Assembly (NCBI GenBank): GCA_949152475.1
Contig: OX424563.1
Location: 7,785,001-7,849,000, forward strand
Origin: Terebella lapidaria
Taxonomy: Eukaryota > Annelida > Polychaeta > Terebellida > Terebellidae
Reading direction: 5' to 3'
Length of the DNA stretch: 64,000 nucleotides
Shown here: in pieces, positions 50,946 through 62,655 of the stretch
Numbering within the stretch: position 1 is the first letter of the stretch
Layout of the letters: each line of letters opens with the position of its first letter
The notes under the pieces: model-generated
What the model was told of the DNA's origin: nothing
The model's input: the letters and a program-made list of their open reading frames with translations, nothing else
Database searches by the model: none
Position numbers and translations under genes: made by a program

Positions 50946-53900
50946 TCACAACAAGAGGATGCCGTTCTCCTGATTGGACCAGATGTTCTTCCAGCGCAGC
51001 CCCTCCTCGTCAGGCTTGTGAGAGGACGGCAGTAAGATATGTTGCCACACCGTTCTGCAAGAGAGAGAGAGGTCACAATTCGTAGTAATATCGCTTTCAA
51101 TATTTATATTGTAGTATATATTGTATTTTGATTGGATAGGATGATCAGCCTCCCATGGGAATAGATGTTGTCATAATATTATATTAAATATACATGCATG
51201 TAAATTATTTCCAACAAGCTTAGCAAGAAAACTTTGCGCAATGGCATGAATGGTTGAATTAATGTATGTTCATGTAGCGCATATTGAAGGATTCATGAAG
51301 TCCTACAAGTCACATGGTATTCCCTCTTTCAAACAATCCAAACTACATGTTGGAATCAGAACATACCTTCCGTGTGTGAGTCCGAGGAAATTCTTCCAGT
51401 TTTGGAGGATGCCAAAATCATATGGATTCCGGTATTGCTGCATGAACAAATGATGACAGTTAATCAAACAATCGTCTAGTTTTAGTGACAATATGTTACT
51501 GAAGTGTGTGATCTTGCAAACTTGTAATATTTCGCAAACCAAGATCTTGCAAATTTTAATCCACTCATGAATTACAAATGTTGCAAACTACATTGTATTG
51601 TCAACTATATCTCCTATTACAAAGCAGTATTGTCTATTGAAATTACGAAATTATGTATCGCCTGAGCATGAATCTCATAGAATAAAATATTATATTTCTC
51701 ACAATTCCTTTTTTCTTTTGTCTGTCCGACTCCAGTTTGTTGATGTGCATCTCTATGCTAGTTTCGGCTCTGTTGACTAGACGTGCGTGCCAGAATAGTA
51801 GCAGCGTTAGTGCGAAGGACACTGCGCTACAGAGCATGAACTCATAGATTATAAACGTGTGGAAGTACATGCCCTTCACGTTGTGTATAACAGGATCTTT
51901 TTGAAGATTTATTTCGTCAGGATTCAGCTCCTCTGGTGGTTTTGTAGCCTGCAAAGGAAATCAAAGCTCCATCATCTGGATGCTTCATGAGTCATGGATG
52001 TAAATCTGCTGTAAACCTGTTAATGTTTGTTGCCCTTTAATTTCGCTTTTTGAACAAAAACTTTGATGGATGCAAACATCAAAAATTGTACTGACGTAAC
52101 AGGACTTGACGTAACAGGAACAAAACGCAAACTTAAATGGTTAAGTGAACAGACGCTCTCTCAAAAATGCGAACATTAATGGGAGTGAACTTGAATGAGT
52201 TTACAGTATAGGGTCTGTAAGTCATGTGCCGTCACGGTATGATTCTGGTGACCAACAAAACATACACTTATTGTTTTATCTGGGTAATATGAGTTCTAAA
52301 TCGAGTATTACTCATGTTAAACAAAAGGTGGAAACTGGGTGTCTGTTTGTTGGGCACCAGAATCACATCGTGACGACACATGACTTACAGGTCCTATTGG
52401 ATTTAATATGCCAAATAACTGAAAAAGCCTAATAGACTTGAAGCTGCCCATGAAAGTTATATTGGCACTGATATGTATACGAAGAATGAATATAATACAA
52501 CCACAGACAATTGCAGTTAACACTAGCGATTCACCCACCAAAAATTTTTCTCTTATTCCACGTTTTGCCAAGTAGTATGGATAAAACACTCCCGACCATC
52601 CTATATCCTGAGAAATGATATTAAACAATGACAATTAAAAGAATCTATACAGTAGTTTGATCTATATTTTTTTCAAGAAATTGCATTCCATGGCATAATA
52701 TTATATAAATTTTATATAAATTTTATTCTTGTGATACAAACCTTGGCTGCGTCTCCGTAGAAGTGTTCCTTGAAGAGGGGATAAGCTGAGATACTGACAT
52801 ATATCGTCCCGACCCACATATAGAAACAAAACATAAAGAAATATCGGTGGTTGTTGTGTCCTACACAGTTGTTCAACCATGCTGTAAAGTCTTGTCAAGA
52901 ATGTACTACCGTGTGCTGCATTCATATACCAGTTAACAAATTCATCTTATATTTTTACATATAATAATTATATTAAAGCATAGTCTTATTCTTTTGAATT
53001 TGGTATGAATAAAGAATATATGATATATCAAGCATGCAGAAAGGATACGACAATGGTGGTCCATTTTGAGTATACATTTGTTGCACACACTACAGTGATG
53101 AGCTCTCGGGGGTTTTGGGGCTATGCACTTCTTACAGATTGACACAACTTCTGGAATCTCCTGAAAGCAAACAACATACAACATACATGGACAATGATGA
53201 AAAAACTGACAGGCACATTTGAGAAAACAGACATTGCTGCCCGACACTGCATGAGATTGAAATTATATGTTGCTATTTATGTGGTTTACAATGCCTATTA
53301 TGTGACAGTGTGTTCAAAAGGACAAAAGCCAATCATTTCACAATGTTATAGTACATTACACGTCATGTTATGGATATAATCATCATGATGATATGTAACT
53401 TTTAGTGCGTCAGCAGACTGCAATACACAATTGCAGAACGAATTATGAATACATGTATTGATCATGGTAACTGATATTTAAATATTATGAACGTGTGAAT
53501 TTCCCACTCACCACAGGGGGTTTGCCAGGGTCCGTGAAGGCTGCTTTGAAATAATGGAACACAATGTTGAGGAGTAACCAGTGACCAAAGATGAAGTGAT
53601 AGATCGTCCAGCCCGTGCTTTCTGCCATCTTGTGTGGCAGCAAGCACACGTAGAAGATGATGACAACGGATGATGTCAGGCCGATCACGAGTAAAACAAA
53701 TGCCTGGAAACATGCCACAAGAATTATCAATGAACACTGTGAAATCAGCATCTAGTTTCCAAAATTTGTTCAATCATCTCTTCAGTCAACACACATGTAT
53801 ATAAGAAGAGTTCCTAGAAAAACAAAAATTTTTGATACTCATCGCAGAAGAAAACCTTACTCACTGGCCCCAGGTATCTGATGAAGTGGTCCACAAACCA

Positions 53901-54056
53901 GAACATTGGCTCCATCAAGGCATCAAAAATTGTGCTCCAGGATGTCAGCGAGTTATAAAACAGGCTCCAAAATGTCAGTCGAAGCATGAAATATTCCTCA
54001 GCTACCTTCGATTTCAGCCTATGCCATATCATCCCTCCCGTCCACCGTATACCCAT
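50946..54056 (-). CDS. ZDHHC16: Palmitoyltransferase ZDHHC16-like (7 coding exons, optional eighth)
   Basis: DHHC enzymes attach palmitate to protein cysteines at ER/Golgi membranes. Minus-strand coding exons: 54056-53865, 53703-53512, 53160-53049, 52881-52742, 51948-51703, 51437-51367 and 51054-50946, phases agreeing, 353 aa (human 377). Landmarks in order: LTFWSLFYNSLTSW and EPMFWFVDHFIRYLG near the N-terminus; TM segments LLVIGLTSSVVIIFYVCLLP and HWLLLNIVFHYF; the Cys-rich domain CKKCIAPKPPRAHHCSVCNK, CILKMDHHCPW and NNCVGHNNHRYF, with the catalytic Cys in DHHC; FWHARLVNRAETSIEMHINK; and the ZDHHC16-specific NPYDFGILQNWKNFLG and LLPSSHKPDEEGLRWKN. The start ATG at 54056 follows an in-frame stop upstream, but an extra 5' exon remains possible. 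The gene converges on MED28. Confidence 0.93.
52209..52396. mobile_element. Palindromic MITE in a ZDHHC16 intron
   Basis: TAGGGTCTGTAAGTCATGTG, extending through CGTCACGGTATGATTCTGGTG, is mirrored at the right end by the complement ending GACTTACAGGTCCTA. Arms of about 55 bases surround an about 75-bp centre. No coding capacity is seen. Confidence 0.75.
52539..52607 (-). CDS. ZDHHC16: Possible cassette exon of ZDHHC16
   Basis: Between two phase-0 exons there is a 69-base phase-0 segment with a good acceptor (TTTCTCAG) and a fair donor (GTGGGT). It encodes DIGWSGVFYPYYLAKRGI and five more residues. Including it gives 376 aa. The human protein does not obviously need it for alignment, so it may be an alternative exon or a chance open stretch. 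Confidence 0.35.
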
Positions 54057-55298
54057 CTTTATCAATTTGATGGGTTCACCGAGATCCTTAGATTGGTTAA
54101 GATTCAGTTTTGTGATGATGTATCAATGCATTGCGCAGCAAGTTTTAGTCAAACCTGGAAAAAAATGAATCAATGTTAATATGATGGCATACTTTTATGA
54201 AAGTTTGCACAATACTCAATGGATTTGTAAGTACATGGACTAGATCTAGTCCCTTTTTTACATGAAGAAATATCATTATGTTCCTGTGGAATCTGTATAT
54301 TTCTCATCAATTTATTCTTCAATGAACTTCTTCCCTCATTATTTCGAAAATACTAGTATCACATCAAACTGATCAAGGTGCAGGAAACCGATCCTGTCAT
54401 TGCCTAAATTTTAGATTGACACATGCATGAAGTTTAGCATGTACGATACAGTATGTTATAACATGTTATTACATAGTGTACTTGATTGGGTGCATTTTGG
54501 TTTGACTCCCTTAGAACTTTTGATAAACGCACACGGTTTGAGTGCACTGAAATAAACACATGGCATAAACGCAGGGTGTGGTAGGGGTTGGTATCTGTTG
54601 GCGTCATGACAACATGCATGTAAAATATCAGGCCTTATCGTGATATAGGTCCCACTTATTTTGGAGGTTATGATTTTAGTGAGTGCCTGCATCTATCCCC
54701 AACACCTCACTCCAGGATTCTCCAAGATATAGAAGTTGACTGAAAACAATAAAATGATGTTACTGCTTGTGTTTGGCATTTCAAAACGTTAAAACGGTGT
54801 TAGATCTACTCACTGTTTGGCATTTCAAGAGAATGAAATGAATGGATTGGTAAACTGGTAAATGCCATGGTCAAGCGGGTAGGATAGACTGTTTGAAACC
54901 ACTGACTACTCTAGGAGAATGGAGGCGTAAGCCAGCCCTGCGTCCTGGGCCAGCCCGCATATAAATATTTTTTTTCAGTGCACCAAAACACCACATTATC
55001 GCCCATTGCGTTACGTGACAGGTGATCGAGTTCGGTTTGTCTGTCAAAATATAACCCACGTAGGTTTCTGTGTCATAACAATAATTACATGAAATAATCA
55101 GTATGTTGATTTATACATACATTTGTCAATGATATCGACATTTATCCAGCAACAAATTGTAATCACAAAAAATCCTGGCCGCTTATAACATTCAGTTGAA
55201 AGTACTTACTGAATGATATCCCTTGTGAGATTTTGGAAATGATGTTGCCCAGTAAGTTTGATGGAAGTCCATAGTAACGTGATGTAACGTCATTAATG
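54057..55298. other. Upstream side of ZDHHC16, no second gene recognised
   Basis: AT-rich DNA with the probable promoter and any 5'UTR exon of ZDHHC16. A short patch (about 54697-54730, CTCCAGGATTCTCCAAGATATA then GTTGACTGAAAA) also occurs at about 5085-5130 in GRK intron 1, a minor dispersed repeat. Confidence 0.4.
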
Positions 55299-55700
55299 TA
55301 AAGTTTGACGCCGGCTCTCTAGGACGCATGCGCCCCGTCATTCGGCACGGTCCTTGCCGGCGTCCGTACCCAGGTATGTAACTAGTCCGCCGGACGAGTT
55401 CCGACGTGATATACCTAACTGTATGCAACATAACTCAGAGAAGTGTCATCATCGTGATGTACCCCGGTGTGCCTGCCCAGGAACGAAGGCCATGGCAGCG
55501 GCACAGCTAACGGGGTCACGTGGGCGCCTTAGATCTACTGGCCGGACTTGCCGATGGTCCACCACTGGGATAGAACTCCGGATAACCCGACGGACGGCCA
55601 GAGCCTGTACGTACCACCTCAGGGTAGGGCTTCAGCTCAACGTGCAAGCATGGTTCACGAAGGCCTTTCCCCCGAGCCTGCCTACAAATTTGTTGTCCCC
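55299..55700 (+). repeat. Dispersed repeat, family B (copy 3)
   Basis: It starts GTTTGACGCCGGCTCTCTAG and continues through ACGCATGCGCCCCG, ACCCAGGTATGTAACTAG, CCCGACGGACGGCCAGAGCC and CCACCTCAGGGTAGGG, diverged counterparts of the blocks at 2766-3140 and 42340-42755. GC content is raised relative to the flanks. Confidence 0.6.
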
Positions 55701-57134
55701 AGGAGTATGTTCCTCCCTAGCATGAACGGGAATTGGAGCTGTTAGTAGCGATCACCATCATGATTTCTGGGAAACCAGAAAATCAAACTCCGATTTCCAG
55801 TCCATGCAGTCGCTGGCAGTATACATCTTGCCAGCGCACGAGCACAAGGGAAAACGTCATCATACTAGAAACAGTGGAATACATCACTAGGGTGACTTGA
55901 GCTTCGAGTCTGAAACAAACTGAATTTGGAGTACGAACATGGTCAAAACGCCTGTCTTGATCTTTGAGCATAATCACGACATCAACATCAATAGATAGGT
56001 TTCATATGATATACCGGTATTTGGAAAAGATTTACCGTACCATTTGCATGAAATATAGTATTGAATGGCAGAAGCTAGAATGAATGCAAATAGTGTGATG
56101 ACAAAGAGGAGTTTCGTTTTTATTTTTTCTAAGTGTATAAGATGGCATCGGACGTTAGATCTAAACGAAATCTTTGAGAGGGTTTACAATTTGCCACAAA
56201 ATAAAGGGGCAATTGCAGGAAGCACGGTTACACATCTAATATAGATAGGCTGACACTGTTTAGTTGATTCTGAGGATTTTGACGGTACCTTAATCAGTTG
56301 GTGTATTCGGGTCCCAATTCAGCAGCACCTAACAAATTCATCAATTACTGGACATTTCATGAGAGGATTCAAATATAACAACAGACCATCAATAAGTATG
56401 AGCAGCCATACACCCGCGTGACCCGCGGAGGAATGTTTATGTGCGTGCATAGCTTTATCGATTGCAAAATGCGGAAGACGAATTCTGGTAAGCCTTGTGA
56501 CCCCCAGGTACTTAAAAAAAAGCGTCACCACACAGCTCAGAAAGCTCGGCCAGGACAAGACACAGGACGAAGAAGTGAACGAGAACTCAGAGGAGATCGA
56601 TGGTCTAGTACCTCTGGAGTGTATGAGGGCAGATGACAAACTCTGCATCCTTTGCAGTGATGACCTCCATCTGCATGAAAGGAAATGATTGAGACTCCAA
56701 CGCGAGAGAAATAGGGAAATGTCAAAGGGTGCATGGGGTTCGGTCTCCACTTTAAATATCATGAACCCAGTCTCTGGTCCTACAATTATATGAACCCCAG
56801 CCCAAATTACCGTTCAACACACAGAAGGCCTCATGTCGCCTCCTCTAGTAGGCCTGAGTAGAGGAAGTATGTACGTTGGAACACACAACAGGGGTTCGAT
56901 ACGCGAAGGCTGGCTCTGCAGCTACAGATGGAGACGACGTTGTAACCTCCAGTCCTCGTAGGCATAAAAACGCAGCTAGTAGAGTAGAGTGTCCAGGACC
57001 GGTAAACTCTAAGCTACTGTACAGACGAACTGGCCAAAGAGCCTCCATGCAGGGAACCTTAACAGCAAACAAGCGGGTGCCGTGGACCTCCTCAGCAAGG
57101 GCGCCAGTGTTTTAGTAGTAAAGGATCCTTTCTT
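55701..57134. other. Region with short unassigned open frames
   Basis: Frames at 56418-56636, 56497-56688 and 56876-57115 (+ strand) are open and polar in composition, the second rich in Asp/Glu with a CILCSDDLHLHERK end. None matches a family I recognise. They may be remnants of a transposon ORF next to the endonuclease fragment downstream. Confidence 0.35.
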
Positions 57135-57560
57135 GGTTTTGGAGCATGGTTAACTTTTAGAAAGGAACAGTTCATTTTCCGAAGTTCCTTACCCCTCTCT
57201 AGCTCATGACAAAGTATCTTTAAAGTCACAAATGAATGATCACTGATCATCTGGAATAATGTCACATTGTTCACATAAAGATACAAGCCCAGATGATACC
57301 AAGGCTAAATCTAATCTAGTGAACTGTGGTATGATAGAACTTTTTGACAATAGGTCTCCCAAATATCCACCATATCACTTTCCTCCAAGTATTTCATAGG
57401 TTACCTCTCTGGCGCCAATATTTGCATGGTCATAACGTCCCCTTTTTTGTCTACTACTGGATTTAAAATATGATTAAAATCGCCTACAATTATTCTGTTA
57501 TCATTCGGGAGGCCTTCATCAACACCAGTATAAAATTTCGTAACAAATACTTGACTTGAA
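57135..57560 (-). pseudogene. Decayed LINE endonuclease fragment (L1/Tx1-like)
   Basis: Read on the minus strand in changing frames, the sequence shows the order of an AP-endonuclease domain: RIIVGDFNHILNPVVDKKG, then MKYLEESDMVDIWE and a SYHSSLD-type stretch, then SDHSFVTLKI followed by ERGKELRKMNCSFLK. This order is typical of L1/Tx1 elements (GDFN, DxWR, SRLD, SDH). In-frame stops and frame changes make it dead. No reverse transcriptase from the same copy was found. Confidence 0.75.
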
Positions 57561-57900
57561 ACAAATGACATTTAACGGATATTTCAACGCGAGAAGTGAC
57601 TCTCCCCCCAGCTCTTTGCAAAAACAATATTTCATTTTACTTTTTTTTCATCGAGTTAAAAAATGAGGCCATTATTATAAACATTCAAGATTCATTGAAT
57701 TCTCAGACCAACTAACCAAAACCTAGCCCACTGATGTGGTTTTCAGAACATTCATGCATAACTACATTGTCCAGTGCAGTAGTACATCAATAAATGCATA
57801 TGACTATTCAACTGGTAATCGCCACGATCGTCAGAGCATCAAACACACATATGTACACGTAGCATATTTCTAGTAGTTCCAGTATCTCATCAAGAGAGTA

Positions 57901-58035
57901 CTGTAAAAAGACTAATTTTGGCGGTTACTAAATTTGGCGGTTTTGACCCCCATATTATTTGGCGGAGATTTATTTTGGCGGTTTCAAAACCACATATATT
58001 TCTTAACATATATCAAGTTAATTTGGCGGTATAAC
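57901..58035 (+). repeat. Clustered TTTGGCGG motifs
   Basis: Within about 130 bases the octamer TTTGGCGG (or TTTTGGCGG) occurs five times, all on the plus strand, separated by AT-rich spacers. Three of the five copies are followed by GTT or GTA. It resembles the core of E2F sites but also the repeated core of common invertebrate MITEs; the second reading is preferred. Confidence 0.6.
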
Positions 58036-58139
58036 TAGATATACAACGTACATGTGGCTGCCAGTGTCCTACATTCCAAACCCGTATCTGCTTCTAGCCA
58101 CTCACATGGGTAGCCTGGTCACAATTATATACTAGCAGA

Positions 58140-58470
58140 GGGTTTCTGATACTAGTACATGTACATTTTCACATCATAGCCATATCATTCATGGCTATAG
58201 AGTAACACTAGGTATGATTATACAAGTCATATACTTGTAATGTATATGTTTTTTTCAACAGTACATCGTCAGAGGAAATATTCTCTGAACATAGATACGA
58301 GTACACAGACTTGATAACCTAGTTCCAATAATATATTTGTGCATGTACCTATTCACATCGTAGCCATAACATTCATACATGTGGCTAAATATACAATAAG
58401 TGTGATTCTACATACCCTTTTTTTCAACAGTACATCTTCACGAGAATATTTTCAGAACATTTTTTTCCTC
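58140..58470 (+). repeat. Degenerate tandem duplication, period about 180 bp
   Basis: TACATGTACATTTTCACATCATAGCC, CATTCATGGCTA and TTTTTTCAACAGTACATCGTC at 58153-58270 recur in the same order about 180 bases later as TGCATGTACCTATTCACATCGTAGCC, CATTCATACATGTGGCTA and TTTTTTCAACAGTACATCTTC. The copies are diverged, so the duplication is not recent. Confidence 0.7.
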
Positions 58471-58726
58471 ATCTTTTTTTCTTTTAAATAATTGGATGAA
58501 ATGATTCATCTTGTTTTTCTACTGCATGTATAATACTGCATTATATTGCAAGACAGTCACATTATAATTTCCCTGTAACCAGCAGTCGGTCGTGACCTTT
58601 CAGGTGCCAATCAGTGAACACAAAACACGTGCCTGAGGTACATATGTCATTAAAAAAGGGTCTTCAAGGTCATCAGCAATAAATCACATGAACCTACATA
58701 ATCATGGTAACTCGTGATTTGTCTAC

Positions 58727-61700
58727 ATAATCACTCCCCGCAAACTGTTAAAGCGCTGGATATGCATGTGTGAAAACGGACACGACACATGTGTGAAAGA
58801 TATGATGCATGTGTGAAAAGATAGTACATATGTGTGAGTAAATCAGGCCCGAACACAATTATATCATTATTGTGTGGTTAAGACGAATTAGCACAGAACC
58901 AACAGCCTACAATTGTATGTGGGAACAATATCGATCGTTTAAAACCAAGCAGCGGAAATGGTATGCACAAATTAATTTAGTGCAGTAAGTCACACATGTT
59001 GCGCTTGTTTTGGTTGTAAACTGCTATATATTGCAAAAGTTCGCGGTTCTGGTGGCAAAAGTGTACACAGAAATACCATTGAAAAGCAAATCACACATGT
59101 AGCGTCACCATTACGTCTAAAATTTAACGTTATTTGATGATATTAGTGCGAAATGATACAATGCATGTGTGAGGAACATTCGCTATGATATGATGCATGT
59201 GTGAGAGGATAGTACACATGTGTGAGAGGATAGTACACATGTGTGATCACATAACACAAGAAAGAAACCAAGAAATTATGGTATGTGTGTGCTAAACCTA
59301 ATAGCGTAACCTGCAGCCTGTTATTATGATTAGGATACAGATATTTCCGAGGCTCGAGCATGACAGGTACCCAGAGGTGGGTTGAATAGACTGGGAATGT
59401 TGCCAATACAGTAATACAGGATTGTTTCCCACAATGGGTCATATAGATAACATGATCACCAAGATTTGCATCCGGCATATGTCCCACTCTGCATCGTAAT
59501 TTCCAGACAGTAAGCCGAAGCGATCGGCGTAGAATCTACACATACAATTTTAATAGGCTGCGTATGGGCCCTACATGATGTAGGCCTATGTATGTAATGT
59601 ATGCTATCCATTTATGGCTCACCAGTAGGCCTACTGTTTTGTGTCTGCCATTTTAAAGTGTAAATAGCATACATAATCATTTGAAATTTATAAATACAAA
59701 CACCAATAGTAATGCATCGATGAAATGTATTGGAATGATCAGTGAGCACTTACCTATTAGACTGCTACAAATCAGACGGTTACATAGCGAAACGACTGAA
59801 AACAGAAATAAGTCATGTAAGTCATACATGATAGCTGCAATATCCGTAAGTACCGACCCAAGCAAGCCATAATGGAGCGTTATGGGATGATTTACTTATT
59901 ACAGTATTACTGATTTATTTAAATTTTCCCACGGGGAAGCTCTGATTGTTGCTAGTAATAATGAAAATAAGATATGTGTACAAATTTATCATCATTAAAG
60001 TGTATAGAGAGCCTTCGGTGCCGTGTGGCTAGTAAATGTGGATTAAATCAAGTGGAACCATATCGAATAAATACGTTTGAACAATTAATGCTATTGCCGC
60101 TGTGAAGAGTACGCAAATGGCAGCATACAGAGCCAGTCTTGAATGTGGAGTGTCAAAGACATGATTGTAGTACATTAATTTGTCCAACCAAATAAGCAGA
60201 CGAACATAATTTGTGGTAATAGTAAGTACATATATATATACTACATAAATTTACTGCAAAATAATTATCATCTTTATAAAGGAAACTACAATAAAAGCAT
60301 ATAAATAAATTGACCGAGGATCCTGTTGTATTCTAGTAATACACCGACATGTCAGTATATTGAATGATGTACATGTAAGTGTAGAATCACTTACAAAAGT
60401 GTGCCAGCAAATCGAGAGATTAGACAAGTTAGGTGACCTGAAAGACCCTAGAGGTGCAGAGACAATGGAGCTGAAACAGCTGACAGTTAAATATTATAGG
60501 CCACAAGATAACAAGAGTCAAGGTATATCATTCGTACATACCATCCAATATTTAGTAGGGTATTTTATAGTTTATGTTATAAAAACACAAAGCGACAAAC
60601 AGAAGCAGTTGTTCAGTGCCACAAGTTTTGCTCGGACATGTACCACGACCAAGAAGATTTATTTATCATATAAGATGTTTTCATCGGGCTCAACGTACAT
60701 CAATTCCCCCAAAGCAGTCTTTGTTCTATAAGCGTGATATCCTTTTATCATCATGCAAAATTTAATTTTAACCATCACTTCTGACACTCGGTCCATGCTG
60801 TAATCACCTAGTCACAAATAGTGTAATGGTTTTCAAGCATGCTAGCATTTTCAATTGAAACATGCTGAATGCACCTTACGCAGATTTCGTGGCTGCTTTG
60901 ACGGCGTGTGATGTGGTCGAAAGCCAAACAATATTACCGCATAACTTAGTCGATGAGCCTAGCTGCCAACTACAACCCTAAATAATTTGGGCAAACTCAC
61001 TCGTAGTGTATTTTCAAATATCACCAAGATCGTTCAGTAGCCTACCTTTTATACATAAAACCCCATATTGTGCAATAACCCTATAATATGTTCACAGCTT
61101 ACAACCGATAGGACGCCAAAGTACTAGGATAGATTTTATGCACGACAGCACCCGCCTCTCAAAGTAATATTCATGTTGGTAATTGATTGGTAAATGAGAT
61201 GATTATTTTGATGAATGAAATGAATATTCTCGCATAATCATTTAAACAAATTGACCCTAAACTGGTAAGATGATAATTTCTACATAGAACCATCACTATG
61301 ATGTGTTTGATAGCAACTGAAGGTTACATGTGATATTTTAAAGGTTACAAGCTGGAAATGTTCTCATTCCCGGTTCCCTTTCCGAGTACCCGGGAAAGAA
61401 CATTTCTTATTCCCGTTTCCCGGGAACAGGAGATCCGGGAATATATTGAAACATATTCAAAATGTGTATTTGAATGAATGACACTCCTCACACATGCAGC
61501 AAAATATCATATCATTTCTCACACATGCATACTATCTCCTCACACATATGTACTGTCTTCTCACACATGTGTATTGACATGGTGATATTATTTTGACCAA
61601 AAAACTGCGTGAATAATGCAAATAAACAGCAATTTTCACCATCGGGCCAGTCAATAGTTATTCACGTGTACCATAAATTACGTATTGGGGATTATCAACA

Positions 61701-62009
61701 GGTTTTCATACGTATTTAACATAAACTGTCATCGTAACACTTGTATGCGTTTTTAGTTCCAATAGAACTGGTCTACATTACTGCAGAGCATATTATAATA
61801 CATATAATACGACACAACTTCTTACTTTCTGGTTCCAGTGTCCTGTTTTAGGTATACCACTATTTTCTGGCAATGGAACCATGCTGGATGACAATTACTC
61901 ACACATATGTACTATCTTTTCACACATGCATCATATCTTTCACACATGTGTCGTGTCCGTTTTCACACATGCATATCCAGCGCTTTAACAGTTTGCGGGG
62001 AGTGATAAT
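58727..62009. mobile_element. 3.27-kb element with perfect 110-bp inverted termini and CACACATG arrays
   Basis: 58732-58841 and the reverse complement of 61895-62004 agree base for base, starting CACTCCCCGCAAACTG. The pentamer ATAAT abuts both ends (58727-58731 and 62005-62009), a probable target duplication. Each terminus carries four copies of a GCATGTGTGA/CACATGTGTGA motif, and further arrays in the same orientation relative to the ends lie inside (about 59160-59250 and 61490-61570). The 3 kb between the ends has one modest frame (60360-60731) with no recognised domain and no transposase signature. It is best called a large non-autonomous DNA transposon; the superfamily is unknown. Confidence 0.85.
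60360..60731 (+). CDS. Unrecognised 123-codon open frame inside the 3.27-kb element
   Basis: The frame is the only one of note in the element. The first half is polar (SLTKVCQQIERLDKLGDLKD), and a hydrophobic patch VGYFIVYVIK follows at about residue 67. No catalytic motif of a transposase is seen and codon composition is as AT-rich as the flank. It could be a captured exon or chance. Confidence 0.2.
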   Translation: MNDVHVSVESLTKVCQQIERLDKLGDLKDPRGAETMELKQLTVKYYRPQDNKSQGISFVHTIQYLVGYFIVYVIKTQSDKQKQLFSATSFARTCTTTKKIYLSYKMFSSGSTYINSPKAVFVL

Positions 62010-62203
62010 ATATTTACACTAGTTTCACATCCATTATATCATTCCATATCCTACATTCGACACCTTACACCTGCTTCATTTACAAACGTGTTAGAACACT
62101 GAATCAGTCCTGACATTCATGGTATAAGAACATTTACTTTTATATATTCATCACAAGAATACATCACACTTTTTTTGTCACATACATTCTAAATTTCACT
62201 TCC

Positions 62204-62655
62204 TCACTTCACTAACTCCCTTCTCACATGCATCATTGTCTCTCCAAGGTGCTTTTTTTCCTGTCCAGTTTTCTTTGTCCTCGATTTTCTCATCGTCCAA
62301 GCCGAGACCACATCCCCAGAACTTGTCGTATGGCGAAGCTTCGACGATTTCGTCAGATCCAGTGTACCATAAGAGAAATGTCTTCTGAGGGAATTTGGCT
62401 CGTAATGCTGTTTCCATTTGCTGTAGTGCGATGGTATTCCATCTAGTCTTGTTCCGTTTGTCTATCTTGATGCCCTTGGATATCTGCCTTTGTTTGGCTG
62501 GGTCTGGGTCTTCCATGATAGCCTGGGCTGTTGATCGATCTCCGATGAATTCGGCTTTGTGATACAGATGGTATTGTTTCGACGCAACTGAACTTCATGT
62601 CATCTCGCACGAAATGGCTTGGATGGTGGTTTCTTTTCCCCCAAAAGAACACACA
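62204..62655 (-). pseudogene. NADAR-domain (YbiA-like) pseudogene
   Basis: NADAR proteins act on ADP-ribose or related N-glycosides. On the minus strand the family's motif order appears across at least three frames: VFFWGK, then a degenerate SPFSNF-like stretch, FVRDDMKFSCVE, QYHLYHKAEFIGDRSTAQAI, KQRQISKGIK, KTRWNTIALQQMETALRAKF, TGSDEIVEASPYDKFWGCGL and a final LGETMMHVRRELVK ending in TGA at 62206-62204. The frame changes are near 62585 and near 62255, and another is likely around 62640. Because no intron is apparent and the frames are broken, a dead copy is the simplest reading. It sits between two inverted-repeat elements, which hints that it may have been carried by a transposon. Confidence 0.8.

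Noticed and set aside
53814..54065. ZDHHC16 start at 54065 (TTG)
   Set aside because: A normal ATG three codons downstream at 54056 is preferred.
56890..56910. tRNA T-arm-like GGGGTTCGATACGCG
   Set aside because: No matching acceptor, D or anticodon stems could be built around it.
56418..57115. Possible small host gene from three adjacent open frames
   Set aside because: No consistent splice sites, no family resemblance and a position beside transposon remnants; left as unassigned.
57901..58035. CRISPR-like array from repeated TTTGGCGG
   Set aside because: Repeats are only 8 bases with irregular spacing in an animal genome.
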